Source: Sphingomonadales bacterium
GTDB lineage: Bacteria > Bacteroidota > Bacteroidia > Chitinophagales > Chitinophagaceae
DNA: 32,122 nucleotides
Assembly: GCA_016872155.1 (NCBI GenBank)
Contig: VHBB01000013.1
Location: forward strand, 1 to 32,122
Direction: 5' to 3'
The position numbers were made by a program, and so were the translations under genes. Of the stretch, positions 7,711 to 16,549 are shown one piece after another (the stretch's first letter is position 1; each line of letters begins with the position of its first letter). The notes beneath the pieces are model-generated. The model was not told where the DNA came from, did not search any database, and saw only the letters and a program-made list of their open reading frames with translations.

Positions 7711-8670
7711 TTAGGCTTCGTCCCAGATGAGGGCACTAGCTCCTAAAATGGCCGCATCGGCCTCTTTAAGGTTGCTAAAGACCAGTTTCACTTTGTTTTT
7801 AAATACCTGCACTAAATTGTCCTCCATAGCATTACGCGTTGGATTTAAAATTAAATCTCCGGCTTTCGTCAACCCCCCGAACAATACGATAGCCTCGGGC
7901 GAAGAGAACATGACAAAGTTGGCCAAGGCCTCTCCGAGCAACTGTCCGGTAAACTCGAATATCTCTTTGGCGATCTCATCGCCCTTGATGGCGAAGTCGT
8001 ATACTTTTTCGCTGGTAAGTTCTTCGGGTTTAAAATCTCTGAGCAAGCTTTTTTTTGTAGGATTATTGGCCAACATCTCTAGGGCTGTCTCGCGAACGCC
8101 GGTAGCAGAAGCATAGGCTTCTAGTGGTCCTCGTATACCGGTGCCGCTATGCAGCCTTCCTCCGGGTCTGATAATGGTATGGCCCAACTCTCCGGCAAAT
8201 CCGTCGTGACCCAGCACAATTTTTCCATTAATAAAAATGCCACTTCCAACACCGGTACCTAGCGTGATGGTAATAAAATCGCGCATTCCTTTGGCGCACC
8301 CGTATTGTTGCTCTCCGGCTGCAGCGGCATTGGCATCATTGGTTAGTTTTACGGCCATGCCAAATCGCTCTTGTATCATCGCCGCCAAGGGTACGATTCC
8401 TTTCCACTTAAGATTGGCGGCATGCTCGATATTGCCGGTATAATAATTTCCATTGGGGGCTCCAATGCCGATACCTGCAAATTGATGGGGACCTCCGGCC
8501 TTCTCGATCATCGGATAGAGATGCTGATAGAGTGACTCAATAAATCCTTGTACGGTCTCTTTTTCGTTGGTGAGCATACGACCCTGCGTTAGAATCGTCC
8601 CTTCTTTGTCTACGATACCAAATTTGGTATTGGTGCCGCCTATATCAATGCCTACTGCAAATTTTTTCAT
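7711..8670 (-). CDS. ROK-family sugar kinase, probable glucokinase
   Basis: Phosphorylates a hexose, probably glucose, with ATP to feed glycolysis or glycogen synthesis. It has 319 residues. The phosphate loop GIDIGGTNTKFGIVD starts at residue 7, the catalytic Asp is D112 in NDANAAA, a second ATP motif is TLGTGVGSGI, and the substrate motif ELGH is at 161-164. The zinc-binding CxCGxxGCxE cysteines of ROK proteins are missing: residues 172-184 read GRLHSGTGIRGPLE. There is no N-terminal helix-turn-helix, so it is a kinase and not a repressor. It lies 26 nt downstream of a sugar symporter gene on the same strand and next to the glycogen operon, which supports glucose as substrate. Confidence 0.9.
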   Translation of the reverse strand: MKKFAVGIDIGGTNTKFGIVDKEGTILTQGRMLTNEKETVQGFIESLYQHLYPMIEKAGGPHQFAGIGIGAPNGNYYTGNIEHAANLKWKGIVPLAAMIQERFGMAVKLTNDANAAAAGEQQYGCAKGMRDFITITLGTGVGSGIFINGKIVLGHDGFAGELGHTIIRPGGRLHSGTGIRGPLEAYASATGVRETALEMLANNPTKKSLLRDFKPEELTSEKVYDFAIKGDEIAKEIFEFTGQLLGEALANFVMFSSPEAIVLFGGLTKAGDLILNPTRNAMEDNLVQVFKNKVKLVFSNLKEADAAILGASALIWDEA

Positions 8671-8696
8671 GTTCTTGAGCTTTCAATTAATAGGAC

Positions 8697-10445
8697 TTAA
8701 TGTCCACTGCCGGCCGTGGTGGTTTCGTAATCGATGCCCTGGCGTTTTAAGATCCCTTTTACCAAAAAGGCAAATATGGCCAGATAGGCAAAGCAAATGG
8801 CGCATACGATAAAGGATTGGTGTATGCCAATTATATCGGCCAGTTTACCTTGTATGGGAGGAATAATCGCGCCGCCCAGAATCATCATAATCAAAAACGC
8901 AGAACCCTGCGTTGTGTATTTACCCAGACCCGCTACCGACAAGGCAAAGATCGATGGCCACATTATGGAGCAAGCCAATCCACCGGCCAAAAATGCATAG
9001 ATAGCAATTTTGCCTTGCGTTAGAATGCCCACCAGCATGGCAGCAATACCAAACAAACTAAAGAGTAAGAGGGTGCGGGCCGGTTTATTTTTACTTAAGA
9101 AGAATACCGCAATTTGAATGCATACGCAAACTACATAGCCCAGCAAGGGTCGAATGTCATATTGGGCCAGGGTGTTTACCCCCAGTATCACGCCAAAAGC
9201 GATCAGTGGCACTAAAAAGGTCAGTAGTTGCTTGCGGGTATCAGAGAAATCAAATGCGTTGATCGATCCTGTCCAGCGACCGATCATCAGACTTCCCCAG
9301 AACATTGAAATAAAGGGAGCCACTTGAGAGGCCTGGTATCCGCCAAAATCTTTTTGTTTCAGCAATTCTCCCAAGTTGGAGCCAATGGCTACTTCTACAC
9401 CCACATACACAAAAATGCCCAGCATGCCCAGCACCAGTTGTGTGTACTTCATGGCACCCCATCCTTCGGGATTCTTGGTGGCTCTGGCATTAGAGAATAG
9501 CAAGCCGACCACCACAACGGCCAGTGCGCCAAATAGCCAATACATTCTGGTTTGCTCTAAGGGTTGACGAAGATCATTGCGCTCTTGTGTCCATTGCGAT
9601 ACTTGTTGCAAGGTGGCGGGGTCTTGCGATAGTCCTGCTGCCGCTATTTGCGAATTGAGCGTTTCGATGGTTCGGGCCGCAGTGCTAGTATAGCTGCTAA
9701 ATACGGGAATAAACATAGCCATCAAGAGCAGGGTAATAACGATCAGGGCCAACAAGGCCTTGGTGGCATTTTCTGTTTTTTCTTTGTTGACACCCGTAGG
9801 AACTTTTTTAGAGAAACCAAACAAGGCGGCAGCCCCCACAAAAAGAAGCCCCACACCAGCATAGAGCAATACCACTTTTTCGAGGCTCAGGGAGCGGATC
9901 TTATCGTCGGTAATGGCGGCGGCGGTTCCAAATAATGCGAAGGCCACGACCAAAGGGCCAATGGTGGTACCAAAAGAGTTGATACCCCCGCCTAGGTTAA
10001 CGCGACTGTCGCCCGTAGCGGGGTCTCCCAACGAAATAGCAAAGGGTTGTGCTGCGGTCTGCTGCAACGAAAAGCCCAGCGCTACCACAAATAGACCGGC
10101 CAGCATCCAGGCAAATACATTGGCTTCGACCGCCACGATCATAATGGCAGCGCCCACGGCCGAGAACAGAAGTCCGTAGATGATACTTTTTTTATAGCCC
10201 CATTTTCCGACCAGGTCTTGTCCGCCAAAGGCACCGTAGGCAAAAAGGAGCAGCGCCCCAATATAGTAGGCCAGGTAAAACGAGAAGTCGATCAACTGAC
10301 TTTGAAACTGATCGAGATGAAAATAATTCTTGCAAAAGGGAATAAATACGCTGTTGCCGGCCGCAATAAAGCCCCAGAAGAAAAAGACCGTAATCAGGGT
10401 GCCTAGTGCGCCGTAGTTGGTAGGTTGTTTGGCAGCTGCTTGCAT
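8697..10445 (-). CDS. FHS/FucP-type MFS sugar:H+ symporter with a large central insertion
   Basis: Inner-membrane carrier for a hexose such as glucose, galactose or fucose. Family marks include [19 protein letters not shown] in helix 1, [14 protein letters not shown] in helix 4 and [16 protein letters not shown] in helix 5. At 582 residues it is about 140 longer than typical FucP-like proteins. The extra part lies between the two six-helix halves, roughly residues 235-360. It contains additional hydrophobic segments flanking a polar stretch at about 250-303 (Thr-, Gln- and Glu-rich, probably helical) that may face the periplasm. It is upstream of the ROK kinase in one operon and divergent from glgA, which suggests glucose uptake coupled to phosphorylation. 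Confidence 0.88.
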   Translation of the reverse strand: MQAAAKQPTNYGALGTLITVFFFWGFIAAGNSVFIPFCKNYFHLDQFQSQLIDFSFYLAYYIGALLLFAYGAFGGQDLVGKWGYKKSIIYGLLFSAVGAAIMIVAVEANVFAWMLAGLFVVALGFSLQQTAAQPFAISLGDPATGDSRVNLGGGINSFGTTIGPLVVAFALFGTAAAITDDKIRSLSLEKVVLLYAGVGLLFVGAAALFGFSKKVPTGVNKEKTENATKALLALIVITLLLMAMFIPVFSSYTSTAARTIETLNSQIAAAGLSQDPATLQQVSQWTQERNDLRQPLEQTRMYWLFGALAVVVVGLLFSNARATKNPEGWGAMKYTQLVLGMLGIFVYVGVEVAIGSNLGELLKQKDFGGYQASQVAPFISMFWGSLMIGRWTGSINAFDFSDTRKQLLTFLVPLIAFGVILGVNTLAQYDIRPLLGYVVCVCIQIAVFFLSKNKPARTLLLFSLFGIAAMLVGILTQGKIAIYAFLAGGLACSIMWPSIFALSVAGLGKYTTQGSAFLIMMILGGAIIPPIQGKLADIIGIHQSFIVCAICFAYLAIFAFLVKGILKRQGIDYETTTAGSGH

Positions 10446-10506
10446 GAGGGTGGGTTGGTGGTTAGTAATAGTGTGCTTTAATAATTTTAGCGCAATGAAA
10501 ATAGGG

Positions 10507-10513
10507 TATTTTG
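10507..10513 (+). promoter_or_regulatory. Possible -7 box of the glycogen operon
   Basis: TATTTTG is a TAnnTTTG-like element one base short, 33 nt before the chosen glgA ATG. The 101-bp gap between the divergent symporter and glgA genes must hold both promoters. I found no convincing box for the minus strand. Confidence 0.35.
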
Positions 10514-10546
10514 ACTTAAATTTATCGAAAGGAGTAATTGTGTAGT

Positions 10547-11968
10547 ATGGAGATCTTACATGTAGCAGCGGAGTGCTTTCCCATGGCCAAGGCAGGAGGA
10601 CTGGGTGATGTTGTCGGAGCGCTTCCCAAATACCAGCGTCGACTGGGGCCTATTGCCAAAGTGGTAGTGCCCATGTACAGAACCGAATTTCTGTACCAGC
10701 AGCAGTGGGAGCTCGTACACGAGGGGAGTCAGTACCTGGGGCCACAGTTTTTTCATTACAGCGTTATCAAAGAAAAAAATAATCGATTAGGATTCGACCT
10801 GTACCTGATTGATATCAATGGGTTGCTCGACCGAGAAAAGATCTACGGATATCCCGACGATACCGAACGGTTCTTGGCTTTTCAAACTGCCGTTTGCGAT
10901 TGGGTCAATGCGTGGCAGCATCTGCCCGATCTTATCCATTGCCACGATCATCATACGGGATTGATTCCTTTTTTGCTGCAGTATGGATTTGATTTTAAAA
11001 CTCGCTTAGCATCGATCCCTTCTGTTTTTACCGTACACAATGCGCAATACAGCGGGGCCTTTGGCTGGGAACAAAAGCATCTCTTGCCGGCCTGCGATCT
11101 TTCGCATTGGGCGCTGCTCGACTGGCACCACCAGATCAATCCGCTGGCCACCGCCCTTAAAACAGCTTGGCGTATTACCACCGTAAGCCCGGGTTATTTG
11201 CAAGAACTTCGCACGAGTGCGGCCGGACTGGAGTCGCTCTTCGATCACGAAAAAGAAAAATCGGTGGGCATACTCAACGGAATCGACACCGAGATCTGGG
11301 ATCCCGCGCATGATCCGTACCTGCTTTTTCATTATACAGTTCAAACGGTAGCCAGCGGAAAGCAAAAAAATAAAGAAGAACTCTGTCGTCGCTTTGGGCT
11401 CGATCCGGATCGCCCGTTAATTTGTTTTATCGGAAGAATGGTCGCCGAAAAAGCAGCCGATCTTTTAGCGGCTTCTATGGCCGCCTGTGTGGCACAGCAC
11501 CCTGGCAAGGTCAGTTTTTTGGTTTTAGGATCGGGCGAACGAGACATAGAGCAACAGCTCGATCTGTTGGCAGCACCGTTGCAAGACGCGGTGGGTATCT
11601 ATATCGGGTATCAAGAAGCACTTAGTCATTTAATGTACGCAGGTGCCGATTTTATGTTGATGCCCAGCCGGGTCGAACCCTGTGGTCTCAATCAATTGTA
11701 CTCCCTTCGTTTTGGAACCATTCCGATCGTACGCGCGGTGGGTGGATTAAAAGATACGGTCACCGACATGGGAGAACAAAACGGATTTGGTATTCGATTC
11801 GAACAAGCATCGGTTCAAGATATCAAAGCAGCCGTGAGTCGTGCCGTTTCGTTGTATTACGAACAGCCTGGTCATTTGCAACAGTTTCGTGAGCAGGTCA
11901 TGCAGATCGATCATTCTTGGGAGCATGCCGCTAAAGAATATATACAACTCTACAACTCCATTCAATAA
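10547..11968 (+). CDS. glgA: Glycogen synthase (ADP-glucose type, GT5)
   Basis: Elongates alpha-1,4-glucan from ADP-glucose. It has 473 residues from the ATG at 10547; an in-frame TTG at 10538 adds only three. The ADP-glucose binding KAGGL motif is at residues 15-19 ([16 protein letters not shown]). The starch-synthase catalytic domain includes [11 protein letters not shown] and [11 protein letters not shown], the C-terminal GT-B domain has [14 protein letters not shown], and the donor-site motif is [18 protein letters not shown]. It is the first gene of the operon glgA-glgC-MFS-amylase-glgB, 6 nt before glgC. Its substrate is the product of GlgC next to it. Confidence 0.96.
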   Translation: MEILHVAAECFPMAKAGGLGDVVGALPKYQRRLGPIAKVVVPMYRTEFLYQQQWELVHEGSQYLGPQFFHYSVIKEKNNRLGFDLYLIDINGLLDREKIYGYPDDTERFLAFQTAVCDWVNAWQHLPDLIHCHDHHTGLIPFLLQYGFDFKTRLASIPSVFTVHNAQYSGAFGWEQKHLLPACDLSHWALLDWHHQINPLATALKTAWRITTVSPGYLQELRTSAAGLESLFDHEKEKSVGILNGIDTEIWDPAHDPYLLFHYTVQTVASGKQKNKEELCRRFGLDPDRPLICFIGRMVAEKAADLLAASMAACVAQHPGKVSFLVLGSGERDIEQQLDLLAAPLQDAVGIYIGYQEALSHLMYAGADFMLMPSRVEPCGLNQLYSLRFGTIPIVRAVGGLKDTVTDMGEQNGFGIRFEQASVQDIKAAVSRAVSLYYEQPGHLQQFREQVMQIDHSWEHAAKEYIQLYNSIQ

Positions 11969-11974
11969 AATGTT

Positions 11975-13267
11975 ATGGCTATAAGAACCATTACGCACTC
12001 TACCGAAATACTCTCGGTTATTCTTGGGGGCGGAGCCGGATCGAGGCTTTATCCACTCACCGCCAGTCGCTCAAAGCCGGCCGTTCCCATTGCCGGAAAA
12101 TATCGGTTGGTCGACATTCCCATTTCGAATTGTCTGAACAACGGGGTAGGGAGGATGTTCGTGCTTACGCAGTTCAATTCGGCTTCTCTTAATCGACATA
12201 TCAAGAACACGTATCATTTTAGTGCGTTCAGCAGAGCGTTTGTAGATATTTTAGCGGCAGAGCAAACCCCCGATAACCCCACTTGGTTTCAGGGTACGGC
12301 CGATGCCGTTCGGCAAGGTCTTCGTCATATTGAATCGTTCGAGAGTGAGTATGTGCTCATCTTGTCCGGAGATCAGCTGTATCAAATGAATTTCGCAGAA
12401 ATGCTCGATCATCACAAGCAACTCGGGGCCGATATTACGATCGCCACTATTCCGGTTACTGGCAAAGAAGCGCCGGAGTTCGGGATCTTAAAAAGTGATG
12501 GAGGGCTTATTACCTCTTTTGTTGAAAAACCTAAAAAAGATGCGCTGGGCAATTGGGTCAGCGATACGGGTGCCGAGATGCAAGCCCGTGGTCGGGTCTA
12601 CCTGGCCTCTATGGGCATCTATATTTTTAAACGCAGTTTATTGTTCGAGTTGCTGCGCTCCGAACTAAAAGAAGCGACCGATTTTGGAAAAGAAATTATT
12701 CCGGCCTGTATCGATCGCTACCGAGTGGCCAGTTATCAATACAGCGGCTATTGGACCGATATTGGAAACATCAGCTCTTTTTTCGAAGCCAATATTGAAT
12801 TGACTCAAGAGATACCGGCCTTTGATATGTTCGATAGTGATCGTACGATCTATACGCGTTCCCGCATGTTGCCCCCGGCCAAGATCGGTGGCACCACCCT
12901 TACGCAGGTGCTGGTAGCCGAAGGCTGTATTATTAACGCTTCTTTGGTGAAGCGCTCAGTGATCGGCATCAGAAGCCGTATTGGGTTAGACAGCCAGATC
13001 TCCGATACCTATATTATGGGAAGTGATTATTACGAGACCTTGCAAGATATAGCGAAGGGTACAGAAAAAGGGGTGCCGCCCATGGGTATCGGGCAGCGCT
13101 GCCAGATTCAGCGGGCCATCATAGACAAGAATTGTCGCATTGGTAACGATGTCACTATCGTTGGTGGCGATCATCTAGAGAACAAAGATCATCCGCTCTA
13201 TGCCGTAAAGGATGGTATTGTGGTTGTCAAGAAAGGAGCCATTATACCCGATGGTTTCGTTATATGA
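11975..13267 (+). CDS. glgC: Glucose-1-phosphate adenylyltransferase
   Basis: Makes ADP-glucose from glucose-1-phosphate and ATP, the committed step of bacterial glycogen synthesis, and is usually allosterically controlled. It has 430 residues: an N-terminal nucleotidyltransferase domain with GGGAGSRLYPLT at 18-29 and the substrate-binding KPAVPIAGKYRLVDIPISN, then LSGDQLYQM and FVEKP, and a C-terminal left-handed beta-helix with repeated I-G-containing hexapeptides. Its length and single-copy arrangement fit the homotetrameric bacterial enzyme. It begins 6 nt after glgA. The gap of about 50 nt to the next gene could hold an internal promoter, but none is clear. Confidence 0.96.
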   Translation: MAIRTITHSTEILSVILGGGAGSRLYPLTASRSKPAVPIAGKYRLVDIPISNCLNNGVGRMFVLTQFNSASLNRHIKNTYHFSAFSRAFVDILAAEQTPDNPTWFQGTADAVRQGLRHIESFESEYVLILSGDQLYQMNFAEMLDHHKQLGADITIATIPVTGKEAPEFGILKSDGGLITSFVEKPKKDALGNWVSDTGAEMQARGRVYLASMGIYIFKRSLLFELLRSELKEATDFGKEIIPACIDRYRVASYQYSGYWTDIGNISSFFEANIELTQEIPAFDMFDSDRTIYTRSRMLPPAKIGGTTLTQVLVAEGCIINASLVKRSVIGIRSRIGLDSQISDTYIMGSDYYETLQDIAKGTEKGVPPMGIGQRCQIQRAIIDKNCRIGNDVTIVGGDHLENKDHPLYAVKDGIVVVKKGAIIPDGFVI

Positions 13268-13317
13268 GAACCTTTGCTTTTTTGTAACTATCTTACCAAC
13301 TAAAACCAACGATCGCC

Positions 13318-14637
13318 ATGTCTACTGCATTTCAGGGAGAAAAACCGGCTTTACGTCTTTCGCAGATCATCAACATGAGTGTGGGATTTTTCGGAATCCA
13401 ATTCGGATGGGACCTGCAGCGAGCCAATATGGGACGCATCTACGAAAACTTAGGGGCTAATCCCGACGAAGTACCGCTGTTATTTTTGGCAGCCCCCTTA
13501 ACCGGACTGCTCGTGCAACCGGTGGTAGGTTATATGAGCGATCGTACCTGGCATCCCCGTTGGGGCCGCAGAAGACCTTTTTTTATGATCGGGGCCCTCT
13601 TAAGTTCCATTGCCCTCATTTTTATGCCACACAGTAGCGCGCTTTGGATGGCGGCCGGATTACTTTGGGTGCTAGATGTTTTCGGTAATGTAGCCATGGA
13701 ACCGTTCAGAGCTTTTGTAACCGATCAACTGCCCGACTCGCAGGTCAACCGAGGGTTTATTATGCAAAGTCTTATGATCGGTCTTGGCGGGAGTATCGCC
13801 TCTGCCTTACCTTGGCTTATGAAAAATGTGTTTGCATTTTCGAATACAGCTGCTGGAGGCGAGATTCCAGATAATGTCCGATGGTCTTTTTATCTGGGGG
13901 CTTTCTTCTTTATTTCGGCGGTTCTCTATACCGTTTTTTCGACCAAAGAATATCCGCCCAGCGATCCCGAATTTTTAAAGAAGCAACAAGCGGAACAAGG
14001 CGGATTCTTACATGGCGCCAAAGAGATCTTGCATGCGCTTACCCATATGCCGGTACGGATGCGCTGGGTTTCTTTAGTGCAATTTTTTACATGGCCCGGA
14101 CTTTTTTTAATGTGGTTCTATTACACCACTGCGGTAGCCGTGAATGTTTTTAAAGGCCAAGATGCCAGCGACCCGATCTACGCCGAAGGGGCCGACTTTG
14201 GAAGTTTGACCTTGTCGTTCTATAGTGTGGTGACCTTTTTGTTCGCACTGGTATTGCCCGCTATCGCCGATCGGTGGGGTCGATCGAAGACCCATGCGTT
14301 TTGCTTGTTGGCCGGAGCCTTGGGGTTGATCAGCGTAAATTTTATAACCGATAAGAATTGGCTGTTTGGATCGATGGTTGGCGTAGGTATTGCCTGGGCC
14401 AGCATCTTATCGATGCCGTATGCCATGTTGAGCGGTGTATTGCCCAAAGAGAAGGTGGGTATTTACATGGGCATCTTTAATTTTTTTATTGTGCTACCCG
14501 AGATCATCGCCTCGCTAGGATTTGGCTGGCTTATGCGCGAAGTGCTGAACAACGATCGCCTGGCTGCGCTTACTGTTGGCGGGGGCCTGATGGTCGTCGC
14601 CTCCCTAATTTGTATTTTGTATATTAAAGAAAAATAA
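13318..14637 (+). CDS. MFS disaccharide transporter (SLC45/GPH-like)
   Basis: Twelve-helix carrier of 439 residues resembling plant and bacterial sucrose/maltose proton symporters. The diagnostic loop between helices 2 and 3 is GYMSDRTWHPRWGRRRPF, and LDVFGNVAMEPFRAFVTD lies in helix 4. A role in uptake of maltose or another short alpha-glucan is inferred from its place between glgC and an exported GH13 amylase. The start ATG at 13318 follows a 50-bp gap, the largest in the operon. Direction and substrate cannot be proven from sequence. Confidence 0.87.
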   Translation: MSTAFQGEKPALRLSQIINMSVGFFGIQFGWDLQRANMGRIYENLGANPDEVPLLFLAAPLTGLLVQPVVGYMSDRTWHPRWGRRRPFFMIGALLSSIALIFMPHSSALWMAAGLLWVLDVFGNVAMEPFRAFVTDQLPDSQVNRGFIMQSLMIGLGGSIASALPWLMKNVFAFSNTAAGGEIPDNVRWSFYLGAFFFISAVLYTVFSTKEYPPSDPEFLKKQQAEQGGFLHGAKEILHALTHMPVRMRWVSLVQFFTWPGLFLMWFYYTTAVAVNVFKGQDASDPIYAEGADFGSLTLSFYSVVTFLFALVLPAIADRWGRSKTHAFCLLAGALGLISVNFITDKNWLFGSMVGVGIAWASILSMPYAMLSGVLPKEKVGIYMGIFNFFIVLPEIIASLGFGWLMREVLNNDRLAALTVGGGLMVVASLICILYIKEK

Positions 14638-14653
14638 ACTTACCCCGTATTCT

Positions 14654-16540
14654 ATGAGAACTATTCTATTGTTGTTTACGATCGGTTTTTCTGTTTTGGT
14701 CGCGCAGGGTCAAGCGAATCCTGCCGTATACCCCACGCATTGGTGGGTAGGAATGAAAAGCGGTGCTTTGCAACTGATGTTGCACCAAGAGGGCATAGGG
14801 CAATTCACGAAGGTCTCTACCACCTATCCCGGCATTGCCGTAAAGAAAGTAAGCTGTCCCGAAAACCGCAATTACCTTTTTATCGATATCCAAATTGCTC
14901 CACAAACCCGCCCGGGAACGATTGTATTCAATTTATCGGGAGCGACCGGAAGTGCTACGTCGAAGACAGTTCAGTACCCCCTACGAGCCCGTAACGCCGG
15001 CAACGGAAAAAGCCGGGTGCAGGGTGTACAAGCGGCTGACCTGGTTTACCTATTAATGCCCGACCGATTTTCGAACGGTGATGTTACCAATGATGTTGTT
15101 CGCAGCTACCGCGATACCGGTTTAGAGCGCAGCAATAAGTTTTCAAGACACGGTGGCGATTTTACCGGCATTACCAATCATCTTGATTATTTTAAAGAGC
15201 TGGGTGTTACTACAGTGTGGCTTACGCCCGTTATCGAGAATGATATGCCTCGCTTGCACGAGTGGGGCAATTCAGTAGCGGGATATCATGGGTATTGGTT
15301 CACGAATCATTTTGCCATCGACAAGCGCTATGGAGGTAACGAGGGCTACAAAAAGTTTTGTGAATCGCTGCATCAAAATGGAATGAAGGTAATACAGGAT
15401 GCCGTTTACAATCATGTGGGCAGTCATCATTTCTTTCATCTCGATCCACCCACGACCGACTGGTTCAATACGTCTCAGGGTCGTTCGGCGCCCAATCACC
15501 GCGAAGAGGTTTTCTTCGATCCCTATGCGGCCAGCGCCGACAAACGCAACATGCTTGATGGTTGGTTTACGCAAGACCTTCCCGATCTTAACCAGCGCAA
15601 TCCCTATTTGGCCACCTATCTAATTCAACATGCGGTATGGAGTACCGAGGAGTTCGGTATAGATGGATGGCGAGTCGATACCTACAAGTATTGCGAAGAG
15701 CCTTTTTTGAATGCGGTCAACATAGCACTTAAAAGAGAGTTTCCCGCTGTTACGGTGTTCGGTGAATCATGGGTCAACACGCCTACGGCCAACGCCTATT
15801 TTACCGCCGGCAACATTAACGCTCCCTTTCGTCACAATGCCGAAGGGGTGTTAGATTTTCAAACCTGTTTTGGCATGTTGGCCGGTATTACCGAGGCCCC
15901 CGGTGGGACGAATGGGGTTGGAAAGCTCTATATGACCTTGGCGCAAGATGTGCTCTATGGCAATCCGATGAACAACTGCATTTTTCTGGACAACCACGAT
16001 ATGGACAGAGCCTTTTCGGTATTCGAAGAAGATCCACGAAAACTAAAGATGGCCCTTAACTGGTTGTTGACCCTCCGGGGTATTCCACAGCTTTATTATG
16101 GTACCGAAGTACTGATGAAGAATAAAAAGACAACCTCTGATGCACTGGTGCGTGAAGATTTTCCGGGCGGATTTCCTGGCGATGATCCCGCTCGAAATCT
16201 TTTTACCACAGCGGGTAGAAATGCTGCGCAACAAGATATGTTTACGCATGTGAGTCGCTTGGGTCAGTTCAGGAAAAACTCCACCGCGCTTGGCAGCGGC
16301 AAGATGATGCAGTTTATTCCCAGAGAAGGGGTCTACACCTATTTTCGCTACGACAGTAAGCAAACCGTGCTGGTCGTTTCCAACACGGGTAGTAAAACGC
16401 ATCAGCCCGACTGGTTACGATTGCAAGAGCGTACTCGTGGGTTTACTCGTCTTCGCAACGTGGTTACCCAAGAGATCTTATCGATGAATGCATTGCAGGT
16501 AGCGCCCGGAGAGAGTTTTGTTTTTGAATTGCTGCAATAG
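14654..16540 (+). CDS. Exported GH13 alpha-amylase/neopullulanase (SusA-like)
   Basis: Periplasmic or surface alpha-glucan hydrolase of 628 residues. It has a signal peptide (MRTILLLFTIGFSVLVAQGQ), a beta-sandwich cyclomaltodextrinase-type N-domain at about 22-115, and then a TIM barrel. GH13 regions: I DAVYNH (249-254), II GWRVDTYKY with nucleophile D342, III FGESW with acid/base E371, IV FLDNHD with D449. The all-beta C-domain completes the enzyme. It would cut starch, glycogen or maltodextrins into units for the MFS carrier encoded 16 nt upstream. The usual SusC/SusD partners are absent here, so it is not a complete starch utilisation locus. Neopullulanase, cyclomaltodextrinase and alpha-amylase cannot be separated from sequence alone. 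Confidence 0.92.
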   Translation: MRTILLLFTIGFSVLVAQGQANPAVYPTHWWVGMKSGALQLMLHQEGIGQFTKVSTTYPGIAVKKVSCPENRNYLFIDIQIAPQTRPGTIVFNLSGATGSATSKTVQYPLRARNAGNGKSRVQGVQAADLVYLLMPDRFSNGDVTNDVVRSYRDTGLERSNKFSRHGGDFTGITNHLDYFKELGVTTVWLTPVIENDMPRLHEWGNSVAGYHGYWFTNHFAIDKRYGGNEGYKKFCESLHQNGMKVIQDAVYNHVGSHHFFHLDPPTTDWFNTSQGRSAPNHREEVFFDPYAASADKRNMLDGWFTQDLPDLNQRNPYLATYLIQHAVWSTEEFGIDGWRVDTYKYCEEPFLNAVNIALKREFPAVTVFGESWVNTPTANAYFTAGNINAPFRHNAEGVLDFQTCFGMLAGITEAPGGTNGVGKLYMTLAQDVLYGNPMNNCIFLDNHDMDRAFSVFEEDPRKLKMALNWLLTLRGIPQLYYGTEVLMKNKKTTSDALVREDFPGGFPGDDPARNLFTTAGRNAAQQDMFTHVSRLGQFRKNSTALGSGKMMQFIPREGVYTYFRYDSKQTVLVVSNTGSKTHQPDWLRLQERTRGFTRLRNVVTQEILSMNALQVAPGESFVFELLQ

Positions 16541-16549
16541 ATTTCTTAC

